A stretch of DNA of 64,000 nt, taken from assembly GCF_910592395.1 (NCBI RefSeq), contig NC_088319.1:6076001-6140000 (forward strand), read 5' to 3'. The DNA is from Lineus longissimus (Eukaryota; Nemertea; Pilidiophora; Heteronemertea; Lineidae). The stretch's first letter is position 1; every line of letters starts with the position of its first letter. A program made the position numbers and the translations under genes. The notes beneath the pieces were generated by a model. It searched no databases. It was not told where the DNA came from and was given only the letters and a program-made list of their open reading frames with translations. Below, one piece after another: positions 45,348 through 56,690 of this stretch.

Positions 45348-46310
45348 GTCCAGCTGATGCGGCGGGCAGAAAATGCATGCTGCATACCGTCTGCAGACTG
45401 GGGGTTTTCTCATGAGTCAATAGAATCTAAGGTTTGGAATTAGGGGACCATATCAGTAGTTGCTTTGCGCCAACTTTTTTTCAAAGTTTGTTTTCTTATT
45501 AGACTTATAGTTGAATTACCTGTGAATCATCTTGCAGGAAGATTTTTTTTGGGTGTGCATGACAGATGACGTACTTAATACAGAACATGTATTATCGGCC
45601 TGTTGTGCCTCGTGCGCCTGGTTGATTGGCCGGCAAGGTTGGGTTCGTTTCAAAGGCAGCATTTCATGATAAAAAGTGCTGAATGACATGGGTAAATATA
45701 ATTAAAGATAACAGAATGAAGAAACCCAGGGAACAGAAAACCATTGTATATCAAACACCCACCTTGACAGTTCTCCTCTGTCTCTTGATGTTAAGTGAAA
45801 ATACCGGCCTCTTTGACATTCTAAACAGGTGTTGTTAGGCCAAATAAAAAATGTTTTCAGGCAAATGTTTATTACTACAGTCCTGGTCACAAGATACATC
45901 CTAGCTGATTAGCATCATGTAGGCCCTACGTGCTGCTAAATCCGTGCGAGTCACACATATACATGTAGCGTGCCAGTGGATGCACTTGGTTCACAGTTAA
46001 AGGAATTTAGGCCTACACCCCAACTCGTGGTGTATCGCAAAGCCTGTTTGCACAACGGCCTAGATAATCTTTGTTCTACCGTTTGGCATATACCTAAAAT
46101 GGCCTCTTATTTTTTAGTGTGAAAATCACATGGCAACTGTTGAGATGGTCCCCTAATTCCAGATCTTAATTTTAATACATAAGTTGGCTGAAAGCAACTG
46201 CTGATATGGTCCCCTAATTCCAGACCTTAGATTCTATTGACTCATGAGAAAACCCCCAGTCTGCAGACGGTATGCAGCATGCATTTTCTGCCCGCCGCCA
46301 GCTGATGGGC
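45348..46310. repeat. Inverted repeat with about 115-bp arms
   Basis: CAGAAAATGCATGCTGCATA at 45367 through AATTAGGGGACCATATCAGTAG near 45460 pairs with 46195-46310 in reverse (CTGATATGGTCCCCTAATTC ... GCAGCATGCATTTTCTG). The loop is about 740 bases. Arms match almost perfectly. A second, partial GGTCCCCTAATTCCAGATCT lies at 46148. Confidence 0.82.
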
Positions 46311-47590
46311 AAAATTAGCGATGGTTTCAAAACAGTCTCCCAGACATGGGGCAATCTCTTCATTATCATAATGGGATTTGGAGGCATGTTTACAGATTTT
46401 ACAAGTTCGAGACCTGTAAAACCTAAAACTCGCATAGATCCCCATAGATCCCCTCTATTTGTCGAGTTAGCGCCCCTGTAAAATCATGCATTTTCGGACA
46501 CTAGAACGAAATCTTCCTGCGGATATCGCGGTTTCGGTGATGATTTAAGGAGAAATTGACTGTTCTTAGAGTTGTATGGGACAGAAATGAGTTCATACTT
46601 CATGAATACATGAATATATTATGATATGGGCGGGCTTCTAAGTCAAAACAGTAACAAACTCAACTGCATCTCTACCGTGTATCGCGTAGTGCATTGCCTA
46701 GTGTATTTCGTAGTGTATTTTAGCGTAGACATTATTTCCACACTTTGGCCACGCCAAACGTCTTTTTTATTCGTGGAAGTTAATCTGCTCTGTAAATTTT
46801 ATTTTACACAGGAAGAATCCATACAAGGTATTGCAATATTTCATGTCTATTGGTGTATTTGTGTACAGGAGCGCCAGACAGTGAGACGTGGAGATGTGTT
46901 TAGTGCTGGTGCTGTCAGTAGACTGAATCTGATTGGCCATAGCGATCAGTAATATGGGTCGTGATCACGTGATGTGACGTCACCGCGGTATCCTCCTTGG
47001 CTGATGGGTGATGTTCTGAGTTGTGTTCAAACTATTGGAAACTTCGGAAATTAGTTCTATTAGTTCTACTATTCTGCAGGAGTATATTATAGCCATTGAT
47101 GTTGACAGCTAAAAGCACGAAAACTTTGTTTATTTATCAAACTGTATCGAGTGTTATCGAATCGAATGGATGTGTCGATCGTCGGGGCGGATTGATATGT
47201 GGTTGTGCGTCCAAGGCGATTAGGTCATTCAGTTAGTTTGAGAAAGATCATGATCATGAAGATGCGTGTTGTGTTATCATAACCGGAAAATAATTTGAAG
47301 TTATTAGTGGTGTTGTCATTGCCATTTTTTGCATGGAATGATAGTTCGAGAGCTCTCATCGACGTATTCAGCATTGGTGGAAAGTAGGTCCGGATTTGGC
47401 AAGCACTGTACAATCACTTTCCATCTTGACGTCTTGTAAATGTAATAATCTTTGCCAAATCAGTGATTCTTAATCTTATATAATTTACTCCATGATTGCA
47501 ATCAGCCTTTGTTAAATTCCAATCACCTGCAGGTCAGGTCAATCTTTTAACAATAAAGTTAATTTTCTTAAGCACCTCTTTATCTTACTT
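46311..47590. other. Spacer with promoter-like motifs
   Basis: GATCACGTGATG and GTGACGTCACCGCGG occur close together near 46963-46990, an E-box and a CRE. No transcript or gene can be tied to them. A frame at 46626-46952 has no domain. Confidence 0.3.
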
Positions 47591-47595
47591 CTTCA

Positions 47596-47992
47596 CATAA
47601 GCTGCGCTTACACCACGAAATATTGGTGGACCAATTGCACTTACACCACCACATTGCCGCGACAAATTGGTTCGGCAATCCATTGCCGATACAAATTGCC
47701 GAGCGAATTTGTCCCACCAAGCTTGATGGTCCAAATTCGCCCGGCTTGTTGAAAGCTCGGCTTTGTCGTGGTGTAAGCGCAAATGGATCGGCAATTAGCT
47801 AGTTAGATGGTTCGGCTCCAGGTGGCGTTTTCGAAATGGCGCTTTCTGCTTATTGTTTGCGCGCCATCTGTAGCCGGATTTTATAACTAGCTGCAGCGCT
47901 GGTGTAAGCGCTTGGTGGATTTTCGATGGTGCTGCATTGGTTCCCGAACCAAGATTGGTGGTCCATTTTCAGGTGGTGTAAGTGCGGCTATA
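47596..47992. mobile_element. About 400-bp MITE with GTGTAAG ends
   Basis: The left end TAAGCTGCGCTTACACCACG and the right end ...GGTGGTGTAAGTGCGGCTATA are inverted over about 20 bases, and inner pairs (ATTGGTGGACC with GGTGGTCCATT) extend it. Additional GTGTAAGCGC boxes at 47770 and 47900 are internal. TSD not resolved. Confidence 0.68.
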
Positions 47993-48451
47993 CAGGGCAT
48001 CCCAAACACTTTGCTAAATCCACTAAACCCCCCCCCCATTTCAAGTTGGTATTGCACCAGACCCAAGCTCAATGGTACAATGATCATGTAAGTGTCCAAA
48101 TACCTTTTCAGGACATACTAGTATGAGGACATCAGTTTTGATACCAGAAGGAAAACCAATCCTGTCTGTGTGTCACTGTGACATAGATCCTGGCTCTATT
48201 GGAAATGTCGCACTCGCACTGCATTACTTCATGTGATGTCACTTACATCTTTCACAGTTGACAAATTGAAGCATCCATGGTTATTGTAACTATATATAGT
48301 CCTTGCCAAATCTATCTAAAAGTATCAGTAAAACTGCTAAACTATGAATTGTATCTGCTTACTCAGCTGAGCGCCAGGCCCTTGGGCCTCTTGTGTCATG
48401 GAAACGGGGAAATAGACATTGAGACCTATGTACTTTCAAGATTATTGCATC

Positions 48452-49430
48452 ATAAATGGAACCAGACCGTCGACATCTTGCCACACCCCATGATATTGAC
48501 GAAATCGTCGTCGAAACGGGCAGCCCCGGACCGATCATGTTGGTGCATGCGTACTACGGAAAAGTTAGCAGACTGAAAATCTTTTGCGGAATTTTGCCAG
48601 TTCAAAGCACGATTTCTTCGCGGAAAGAGAAAAATAATCTCTGGCAGCGATGCAGATTGTTGTTTAACGCTTTACGATTCGCCCCAGGGTATCGTCACAC
48701 TTTGATTCGGCCCTGTTTTGACGAAATCTTCAACCGAACAGTGGCTTCTCTGCGTAAACATCGTAGCGTCCCGCTAAATTGTTTTGAAAAAGAAAATATC
48801 TCCCCAGGTAAATTGCTGTGCATTAGCGTATATGATTCGCGTGCAAAAATGTCACCTGGGTGCAGAGGTTTTCTGGTTCCGGTCAGCCGGGTCAAGTTTT
48901 TTTCGTTGACGGTATACACACACACATTCGACCCTTAACCATAAAGCTCGCTTAAGAGCTCCCTATAAATGGGACCAGACCGTCGACATCCTCCCACACC
49001 CCATGACATTGACGAAATCTTCATCGAAACAGGCAGCCCCTGACCGATCATGTTGGTGCGCATGCGTACTATGGAAAAGTGAGCAGACTCGAAATCTTTT
49101 GCAGACTTTTGCCAGTTCAAAGAATGATTTCTTCACAGAAAGAGAAAAATAATCTCTGGCAGCGATGCAGATTGTTGTTTAATGCATTTCGATTCGCACC
49201 AGGGAATCTGCACACTTTGATTCGCCCCTGTTTTGACGAAATCTCTAACTGAACAGCGGCTACTCTGTGTAAAAATCATCGGTCCCGCTGTATTGTTTTG
49301 GAAAAAGAAAATCTCTTCCCAGGTAAATTGCTGTGCATCGGCGTATACGATTTGCGTGCAAAAATTACACGGTCTGGGCGTGGAGGTTTTCTGGTTCCGG
49401 GTCAATTTGTTTTCGTTGACGGTATATTAG
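48452..49430 (+). repeat. Tandem duplication of about 510 bp
   Basis: CCAGACCGTCGACATC at 48462 recurs at 48974, and matches continue through ACGAAATC, GGCAGCCCC, CTGGCAGCGATGCAGATTGT, CAGGTAAATTGCTGTGCAT and GGTTTTCTGGTTCCGG. Divergence by eye is around 10 percent with several indels. Confidence 0.88.
48456..48938 (+). CDS. 160-codon ORF of unknown function, in a tandem duplication
   Basis: I do not recognise this frame. It runs from ATG at 48456 to TAA at 48936-48938 and reads MEPDRRHLATPHDIDEIVVE, LFNALRFAPGYRHTLIRPCF and NCFEKENISPGKLLCISVYD, with seven cysteines and a basic middle. There is no signal peptide or membrane segment. The same DNA is duplicated immediately downstream (about 48966-49430), where the frame is broken by stops and indels, so there is no sign of selection on the second copy. 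It may be non-coding repeat DNA that happens to be open, or an exon of a TE protein. The minus-strand frame over 48695-48925 is equally open, which weakens the coding claim. Confidence 0.25.
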   Translation: MEPDRRHLATPHDIDEIVVETGSPGPIMLVHAYYGKVSRLKIFCGILPVQSTISSRKEKNNLWQRCRLLFNALRFAPGYRHTLIRPCFDEIFNRTVASLRKHRSVPLNCFEKENISPGKLLCISVYDSRAKMSPGCRGFLVPVSRVKFFSLTVYTHTFDP

Positions 49431-49439
49431 GGTGTTCAG

Positions 49440-50198
49440 GTCACGTGACTTTTCACGTCCCGTCGGCGAATTTTAGCGTCATGCACGAAAAATGACTCAA
49501 AAAATTTCACCTAATTGTAGAAAATCGATTAATTTCGGCGTTTTATTGTTGATGTATGAAGAAACCAAGAAGACCCAAGGTAACCAGGTATCTAATCTTT
49601 CATTCTTTCAAATTTCAACGAAATTCATTCACTATTTGCTGAGAAATTACAAATTACGCACAACTTTCGCCGCGGCTTCGATCTTTGCGACCGCCATAAT
49701 GATATGCAAATAAGCGCGGCATGGGGGCGTGGCTACCTGTCACTTGCTACTCAAAACTTTGGCGCCTTTTCCGCTAATGGGTACGTGACCTTTATAAATT
49801 ATTTCAACGGAAATGACCTCTGCTTCTCAAACTTTTGAGGTTGGCAGAAACTTGTGCCGATTTTGCTCAATATTTCCCGATTTTAGACGTTTCTAAGTTT
49901 TGGTAGCTCGTATAATCATATGTTCGTCCTGCATGAAACTTCATAGAAGTGATAATAAGAAGAATTAAGTAGTCATTATTGATATCGTGAACAGTTTTAA
50001 AAAAAAAAGTTTGACAGTTCCCGCAGAAAAAACAATTTTAAAATCCAATTAGTTCCAACCCTGCCGCGTGGAGCGCACGGCCATTTTTCTCAACATCCGG
50101 GTACTTCGTCAATTAAATTAAGCTTCTCTGGTCAGCTGTTTCCAATGTTTTGATATCGTTTGGGAAGGTTTCTGTAAGGTTTTGAAGGTTTTTCAATC
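49440..50198. other. Non-coding AT-rich spacer
   Basis: No gene, array or TIR pair recognised. Confidence 0.35.
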
Positions 50199-51334
50199 TT
50201 TTTAGCTCACCTCTTAGCAGAGGTGAGCTTATCCCATACCGTGGCGTCCGTCGTCCGTCGTCCGTCGTCGTCGTCGTCGTCGTCGTCGTCCGTCGTCCGT
50301 TAGCAGGGCACGTTTCGTAACTGTTAGAGCTATTGAGTTGAAACTTGGTACACATGTACCCTTTTGTAATGACACCTTGGAGACCAAGTTTCGGTCCGAT
50401 TCGTTTCATGGTTTGGCCACCAGGGGGCCAAACGTTAAAAGTGAAAATATGCAATATCTCCCTTAATAGTAGTCGGGAAATTTTGAAAAAAATATGGTAG
50501 GTACTTCTAGCAAAGGTGCATCATATATCCTCCGGGTTTTTGATTTGACCTCCTTTTCAAGGTCACAGAGGTCAAATGGTGTAAATTGGCCGTTAGGATG
50601 TAACGATGGCACGTTTCTAAACTGCAATGACTATTGATACCAAATTTGGTACACATTTACCCCTTAGTCAGGTGATCTCAGGGACCGAAGTTTGGTCCAA
50701 TATGATTCACCACTTGACCACCAGGGGGCAAAATCCAAAAACCTTAAAAATGTGATTATTCCTTAACTTCTTGCCCGATTGCCACCAATTTGATATCATG
50801 GATATATCTAACCACCATACAGTATATGTCACACAGGTTTTTAATTTGACCTTCTTGTCAAGGTCACAGAGGTCAAATGGCGTAAATTCGCCATCAGGCC
50901 GTAACTATGGCACGTTACTTAACTGCAATGACTATTGATCACAAATTAAGTACACATGTACCCCTTGGTCAGGTGATCTCAGGTACCGAAGTTTGGTGCG
51001 ATCTGATTTGCCGTTTGGCCTCCAGGGAGGGGGGCCAAATCCTAAATTCTTCAAAATGCCATTATTCCTAGTAATGACTTGCCCGATTGGCACCAATTTT
51101 ATATCATAGGAACATCTAATTCTAACAACCATTCAATGTGTCACCCGGGTCTTCTTTGATTTGACCTACTTTTCAAGGTCACAGAGGTCGAATGTACTGT
51201 AAATTGGCCATTTTGGGGAAATTGTAATTGCTTGGACCTACATTAAACCTAACACTACATGACACAAGACCATGCTCTTTATCCATCTTTCCTCCACATG
51301 AGGTGAGCACAATGGCCCTGGCCATTTCATTTTA
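50199..51334 (+). mobile_element. Satellite-cored element, copy 2
   Basis: Begins TTTTTAGCTCACCTCTTAGC with a small terminal hairpin (TAGCTCACCTCTTAGCAGAGGTGAGCT). It continues into a GTCGTC microsatellite near 50250, and ends GAGGTGAGCACAATGGCCC then TGGCCATTTCATTTT near 51334. The core has about three and a half units of roughly 235 bases, each with TTTTCAAGGTCACAGAGGTC, AAATGGCGTAAATT, ATGGCACGTT and CCACCAGGGGGC. No coding domain. Same family as 22971-24126 and 57715-59373. Confidence 0.8.
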
Positions 51335-51552
51335 GCTAGTGACAGTTACCCTAGTCCCTTCTGGACACTTCTTACGTTTGACTGTTGTGAATATTTAGCT
51401 TTTGTAGCGAAAATTCAGTGAAAAAATTGTAATTGTATTTTTTCTTCACTTCCTCTCTTGTCCTATTCATATTGTATTGAAATATCTGTTATCTGTTGCT
51501 TTTCTCATCTGTCATCTCCTCTCTTCAGCTACTCTTCTCTCTGATATTGGTC

Positions 51553-53432
51553 ATGGCTACCTATGGTGAAGCATATAAGATTTGGGAGCGTTGGAACTCC
51601 TCTGGTGACAGGCAAAGACCAAATGGTTATATAACACTTGTGTCGCTCTTTACTGAGGCGTATCCTCAATTTAAATCGTACTGCACCGATGACTCCAAAT
51701 CAAGAACTCTTTCTAGTAAAATACAGAAAGTAGAATTTGACTTTCGCATGAAAATAGTCAAAAACAAGAAGGACAAGGATGAGTTTTTTGCGAGATTGTT
51801 TGCCGTCCCTGTCGCCAAAGGCATTGAACCTACGGCTTCTGTAAGTAGGCCTGCAGGTACCGATGCAAACGGTGACTGCATTCGTAATCGTAACCGACAG
51901 AATGCTATTCAGGTTAGGGGTTTGAAAAGAAAATTGAAAGAAATGGAACAAGATCAATCTATGAAAGAATTAGAAGTCATCCAACTTGAAGCTGCTCGTG
52001 ATCAGGCGCTAGCAGTTGAGCTTAAGTCCCAAGCGGATAGGGAGAACTTGTCTTCGAAGTTCAATGCATTGTCAGTCCATCACACTGAAGTGAGAGCGCA
52101 AAATTTTGAAATTCTGACTGAAAATCAAACCCTCCTATCCTTGAAATACCAGAGTGCCAAAAACAAAGAATCAAAGGATAAGTATTTGTCAGAAAAAAAT
52201 CTTACCTTAAAAAAGCTGTCCCGCCGCATTGTCATGATTGTTTCTCTTGATAATTGTAAAAGCCAATTAGAACAACAGAAGCAAATTATTGACACACTGC
52301 GCCGTCAAGTTGCAGAGAAGGAAAGTTTTCTGATGGAGAAGGAATTGGTCCTTGGGCAATCCAAGTCCAAAATTGTTGAGCATGAATCCGAAATTTCCAA
52401 GCTGCGCTCAAGAATATTCAAGCTTACCAGAGAATTGAAGGTCGCCTGTCCTTCTGAAGTTCAGGTAAGAGACAATGAAGTTATTTTAAAACTCATTGAT
52501 GAAAAGAAAGACTTGGAGATAGCCAATAGAGAGCTACATCGCGCTGTGGCTCTACTAGAAGACCAAGAACAACTGGTTGAAGTCTTTGAAAATGGCAAAT
52601 TCAAAGATGCCCTCCGTGAATGTATTGTCATCTTGGTAACAGATTGCAAGGTGAGTCTTCGCAATGTCTCCAAGTCGATCAATAGCGCTTTAAAACTTGC
52701 CGGTAAAAAGCTTGGCCGCGAACCATCAATTGGTGTCATGCAGCAAATCCTTGGTGAAGCAAAAGTTGTCATCAACCAGCAACTTGAGGACGAGTTAGCT
52801 GAGTCTTCTTGCATTGACCCATTGCAAAATATTGGTCACACTTTGCATGGTGATGGTACAACTAAATTCTCAAAGAAGTATCAAAACTTCCAGGCTACCA
52901 CTTTGGAAGGTAAGACATTATCTCTCGGCCTGCGTGAACAAGCAACTGGTTCTCCCCAAGACACATTGGATAACTTCATATCTATAGTGTCCGACATTTG
53001 CTTACAAGTGAAAAGATCTGAGCCAGAGTGTTTGAAGAGAGTAGCAGAGATCATGACTTCTTTTAAGAACACCATGTCCGATCAAGGTGCCGCCAATCCG
53101 TTGTTTAATGCGAAATTTGCTACTATCCGTGAAGAGTTGTTACCAAGTGTCATTGACAACTGGGATTCACTACCGAGGGAAAGCAAAGATGAAGTCATCA
53201 AGTTGGGCAACTTCTACTGCAAAATGCACATGCTGGTGAACTTTGCAGGTGAGTGTGATAAGACCCTGCATGTTTTTGAAGAGCTGGCCTATGACAAAAT
53301 GCCCGACTTGGGAGCTGCAATTCAAACTGCTGAATCTGGTCCAGTGCGCTCTATTAGAACCTCGGTGAAATTGCTCCACCCTCGCGGCTCCGATGAAGCT
53401 GGGATAGCTAGCTATTTTCAACCGTTCTTGAC
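51553..53432 (+). pseudogene. Large transposase-like ORF, N-terminal part (split by insertion)
   Basis: First ATG at 51553 (MATYGEAYKIWERW), preceded by a good acceptor (CTCTCTTCAG at 51525-51534), so a 5' UTR intron is likely. Removing the transposon at 53433-55162 and one copy of its 9-bp duplication gives one open frame of 1,132 codons ending at 56690. Residues about 120-310 are a long coiled coil. Then come HGDGTTK (Asp434), MSDQGAA (Asp510) and CKMH (Cys556, His559). A D...D...CxxH order is shared by several eukaryotic RNase H-fold transposases (hAT, P, Kolobok, MULE), which is my basis for calling it transposase-like. HPRGSDEAGIASYF lies just before the break. I recall similar uncharacterised proteins in many marine animals, but cannot verify this here. 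Confidence 0.68.
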
Positions 53433-55162
53433 GGTAGTTGATAAAGCTTGGAATCAGTGAAACCTTGGAACCAGTGATAAACCTTGGAATCAGTCCTTAA
53501 AATGCATAAAAACATGAAATAATGCCATGGGAACCTAAGGTGGTTACGAATCAATATTTGGAGATTATTTTTACATGATCAGATCGGAATTTGACGGTAG
53601 TTTAGAAATCAGTCGCATATCCGATTCAACAATCTATATTTTAGAACAACCCAGTCATACCTCGCCTCCAGTGTACATTACTGATCTCCCAAATATGGGC
53701 ATTCACGTCACGACACGCCCACCACACACCCATAATATGGACCAATCAGCGCTCCGCTTACTACGCCACCACACGGGGCCTATTTGAGCTTCGGAGCGGT
53801 GTGATCATACAGGGTGATACAGAGAAGATTGACTACATCATGCAGTACCGGCTGGCACTTATCCGTACATCACCTTATACATGACAAGAAACGTAGATGA
53901 AGGTTTATTACCGAAGGTTTTGAAAGGGTTTGGAGATGAAAAATGTGAACAAATTCCTTCGCTGTGAGCGATTTCGTACATCTTCATGTAGGCCTGCACA
54001 TCGAGGGATGTAGATATCTTTTCGTGATGTCACCAGTTCTAAGCGGTTTTTTTCATTCACGTGTGTGTTTGTCCTATGATCTCGTGCATCTAGTACCGAG
54101 CATAATACTTTATCGTCTATGGAATACAAAACAATCATAAAAACTAATTTTTGCTTCCATTGAAGAGAAATAAAATATTTTAACGACCACAGCGCATTGC
54201 CAATTGATGACGTCATCCTGCACATTAAAAATGTTGGCTTCTGAACTAAGGTCTCACTAGCCAGTGCAATGGCCGGGCCTACCTGGCTCCACAAATGGCG
54301 CGACGTCATTTCATGCATACCCCTGTTCAAGTGGCTGTCGACCTTGCAGTATATCACTCTCACACATAAACCTATACATTTCTGAATAGCTTGTCGCTTC
54401 TAGAATACATCTGGCCAGCTTTCATTGTTATCAAGTAATTCAGTCATGAGAACATGGGGGCAGCACAATACATGAGAGTTTGAGACACCCTGTACATCGA
54501 TGAAAATTTTGAAAATTTCACCTTGCCGCCTTATAACTTGACAATTAACATGGATGGTGAAATAATATTTTTATAAACTTCTACTTATCACCTTGAGAAA
54601 GCCAAATAATAACAATTTTAAATTTTGATACCAAAATAGGGTGCTGTTGCGGCTTTTCTTTGAGCATTTTGACCACGAAGTCTCATCTTGAGAACATGTG
54701 CACTCTGACAGGAACCAGTTCATGTCAACATCCGATTGAGCTATACATAGCATGCGAGGCCTGGTCACTGCGGACGTGCACAGAAGAAGCTGATATTTTC
54801 CTCAAATAATCGTCAGAGCTACCTCTTCACAAAATACCCAGGACACCGACATTTGAACATGCAGCAATAGCGATATGATAGGCTCATCTGTATCCATGGT
54901 AATCGCCTGAGATTGAAGAACTTTTTTTTTACCAATGGGACCAATGTTGACCTGATCACCACTGGCTAGTGAGACCTAACTGGCAAATTGCTATCAATAA
55001 AGTCAGCTGGGACGAGACTGTCAGTTGGGAGGGTATAAATCGTGGAAGGAACGCACCCGATTTCCCGCGCTATTTGCACAGTGATTCCATGGTTTACATT
55101 GAATATTACAAGGTTTATCAGTGTTTCCAAGGTTTCACTAATTCCATACTTTATCAACTACC
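53433..55162. mobile_element. 1,730-bp DNA transposon with perfect 9-bp target duplication
   Basis: Ends GGTAGTTGATAAAG (53433) and CTTTATCAACTACC (to 55162) are exact inverted repeats, and similarity continues inward for about 55 bases (TGAAACCTTGGAA, TGATAAACCTTG on both arms). GTTCTTGAC lies on both sides (53424-53432 and 55163-55171). Joining the flanks restores the host frame without loss. No transposase is encoded, so the element is non-autonomous; a 9-bp duplication fits MULE-type elements. It carries a nested dispersed repeat (54255-54497). Confidence 0.92.
54255..54497 (-). repeat. Dispersed repeat shared with 44208-44450
   Basis: In reverse orientation it begins TACAGGGTGTCTCAAACTC and ends CACTGGCTAGTGAGACCT, matching the plus-strand copy near 44208-44450 (shared AACCTATACATTTCTGAATAG complement, GCATGAAATGACGTCGCG-like, CAGGTAGGC). 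A further fragment of its end lies at 54960-54978. Confidence 0.75.
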
Positions 55163-55171
55163 GTTCTTGAC

Positions 55172-56690
55172 TGTAAATGGCAGAAAGAGCCACATCTCTG
55201 CGTTTGAAGGCAACCGGTTTAACATCGTGTACGAGGATGCCGCCGCTCTGTATCATCATCGCAATGATATATCCGAGTTCTTCGTTGTTTATGGTAAGGG
55301 AAACAGACTTGTTAATTCTGTCCAAGAAGACCTGGACAAAATGCCCAATATTGCTGGTATGCGTGCGCTGGGCATACTGTTCAAGCTTGTGACCCAACCA
55401 TTCGAAGGCATGTTAAAGAAGGGTGGCAACATTCTTTCCACTAATCCGTACCTGGAGCAGCTCCAGAAGTGCCTGGAAAGATTCTGTGAAGATGCATCTC
55501 CTCTTTTGCAACAGTTCGTGATTTTCGATGATATTCCACAGATAAAATATGAGGTGTACTGGAGCCTTTTCGAAAACTCGAGTGTTCAAATGGACTTGTT
55601 GACACAGCAAGCGTTAGAGTTAATGTGCTCATCTCTCTTACTTATATTGGAGAGACAAGCAAAAGATCATCTGCTAGGTGGTAAGTACAGTGATGGCTCT
55701 CTCACAGTTGCTCTCCGCAGGCAAGCTGCATCAGTACCAAAGACAAATATCGTGTCAGAGAGGGACTTCGCTGTCCTTGATTATCTAATCCGCCTAAAAC
55801 CCGCCGCAAATACTGACCTGTATGAGACAATGATCCTTTGGACCGCCAATAAAACATCAGAGTGGCTTGATAGTAAAACTGATGGTGAAAAGGTACAAAT
55901 CTGGGATGAGGCAAGAAAGCAGCTTCCTGATATTCGGCGGAAATATAGGGAGAGGAAAGAGCAGATTCGGAGGGAAAAGATTAAAATCTTGATGAGTAGG
56001 AAAGAGAAGAAGGATGCTGGTGAGATGAAGGCACAGGATGATAGCATCAAACTAACGAATGACCTCGCAAATTATGGAATGGTTTGGACGACGAAAGAGC
56101 AGGTAGACCAAATGGTAGATGAATTCACAGAAACATCTGAAAAAAAAGCAAAAGATGCTCTGATTGCTCAGTTGAAGTACCGTAAAAAGGTTATAAAATG
56201 TAAGGGTGAGGCAAAGTTGTTTTACCAGACTCGGAATTCCAAACCCTTGACTGTAAACGAGTTAAAAAAGAACTTATTAGAAGTTCTAGAATTGAATGCA
56301 AATTTTGAGAGTGTGGAGCCCGATACTCCTTATACCATAACGAGCCCCGCCGCACGGGAAGAAACAATGGCCGTACAGAAGTCGAAGCTTCATGCCAGAT
56401 TAGCCGAACAACGCCACAAAAGAATAACCGAACTCAATAAAGAAAAGCTGCCGTTGTATCTGCAAGATCCTACCAAGCTTGAGGGCAAGAAGATCAGCCA
56501 TAAAACTCGCGATTCACCTGGAGAACCATTCGAGTGGTTCTCTGCCACTGTAGTTCAAGTTGAGGAGGAAAGTGACACCAATGTGATAAAAACTGAGTAT
56601 CTGGTCAAGTACGACTTGGATCCTGATGACACATATGCTTTCCCTCTTCTTCAAGAATTAAAGAATGGATCTCTAATTATCTATGAATGA
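55172..56690 (+). pseudogene. Large transposase-like ORF, C-terminal part with tudor-like tail
   Basis: Continuation of the frame from 53432; coding sequence upstream of 55172 in this frame belongs to the inserted transposon and is not part of the protein. It starts VNGRKSHISAFEGNRFNIVY, where G-N-R-F-N resembles the Thr-Arg-Trp region of hAT-like enzymes. MRALGILFKLVTQPFEGMLK and a helical region follow. A basic coiled coil (RRKYRERKEQIRREKIKIL) comes next. The last 65 residues, EPFEWFSATVVQVEEES through TEYLVKYDLDPDDTYAFPLL, have the spacing of a tudor/chromo-type barrel, a histone- or methyl-mark-reading fold. No internal stop or frameshift is seen, so before the insertion this gene was probably intact. 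Confidence 0.68.

Larger units (their letters stand above)
44532..48397. mobile_element. 3.9-kb insertion bounded by AGCTCAGCTGA ends
   Basis: The left edge reads TTTTTAGCTCAGCTGACAAAG after GGTTTCAAGGTAGGA. The right edge reads TCAGCTGAGCGCCAGGCCC then TTGGGCCTCTTG before TGTCATGGAAACGGGGAAAT. The paralogous sequence at 43733-43770 has the two flanks joined (GGTAGGATCTTGTCATGG), so the interval is inserted. The ends are inverted over about 11 bases. The left part shares style with the satellite-cored elements (an AGCTCA start, CCAGGGGGCAAAAGG). The interior holds other repeats and no recognised coding domain. Confidence 0.6.

Noticed and set aside
46626-46952. 108-codon hydrophobic frame near CRE and E-box motifs
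   Set aside because: No signal peptide logic, no homology by eye; promoter-like motifs alone do not support a gene.
51496-51552. Upstream extension with a hydrophobic, signal-like start
   Set aside because: It begins at a TTG and spans a splice acceptor; the first ATG at 51553 gives a better protein.
54969-55171. N-terminal 68 codons of the frame ending at 56690
   Set aside because: This part lies inside the inserted transposon; coding similarity begins after the 9-bp duplication.
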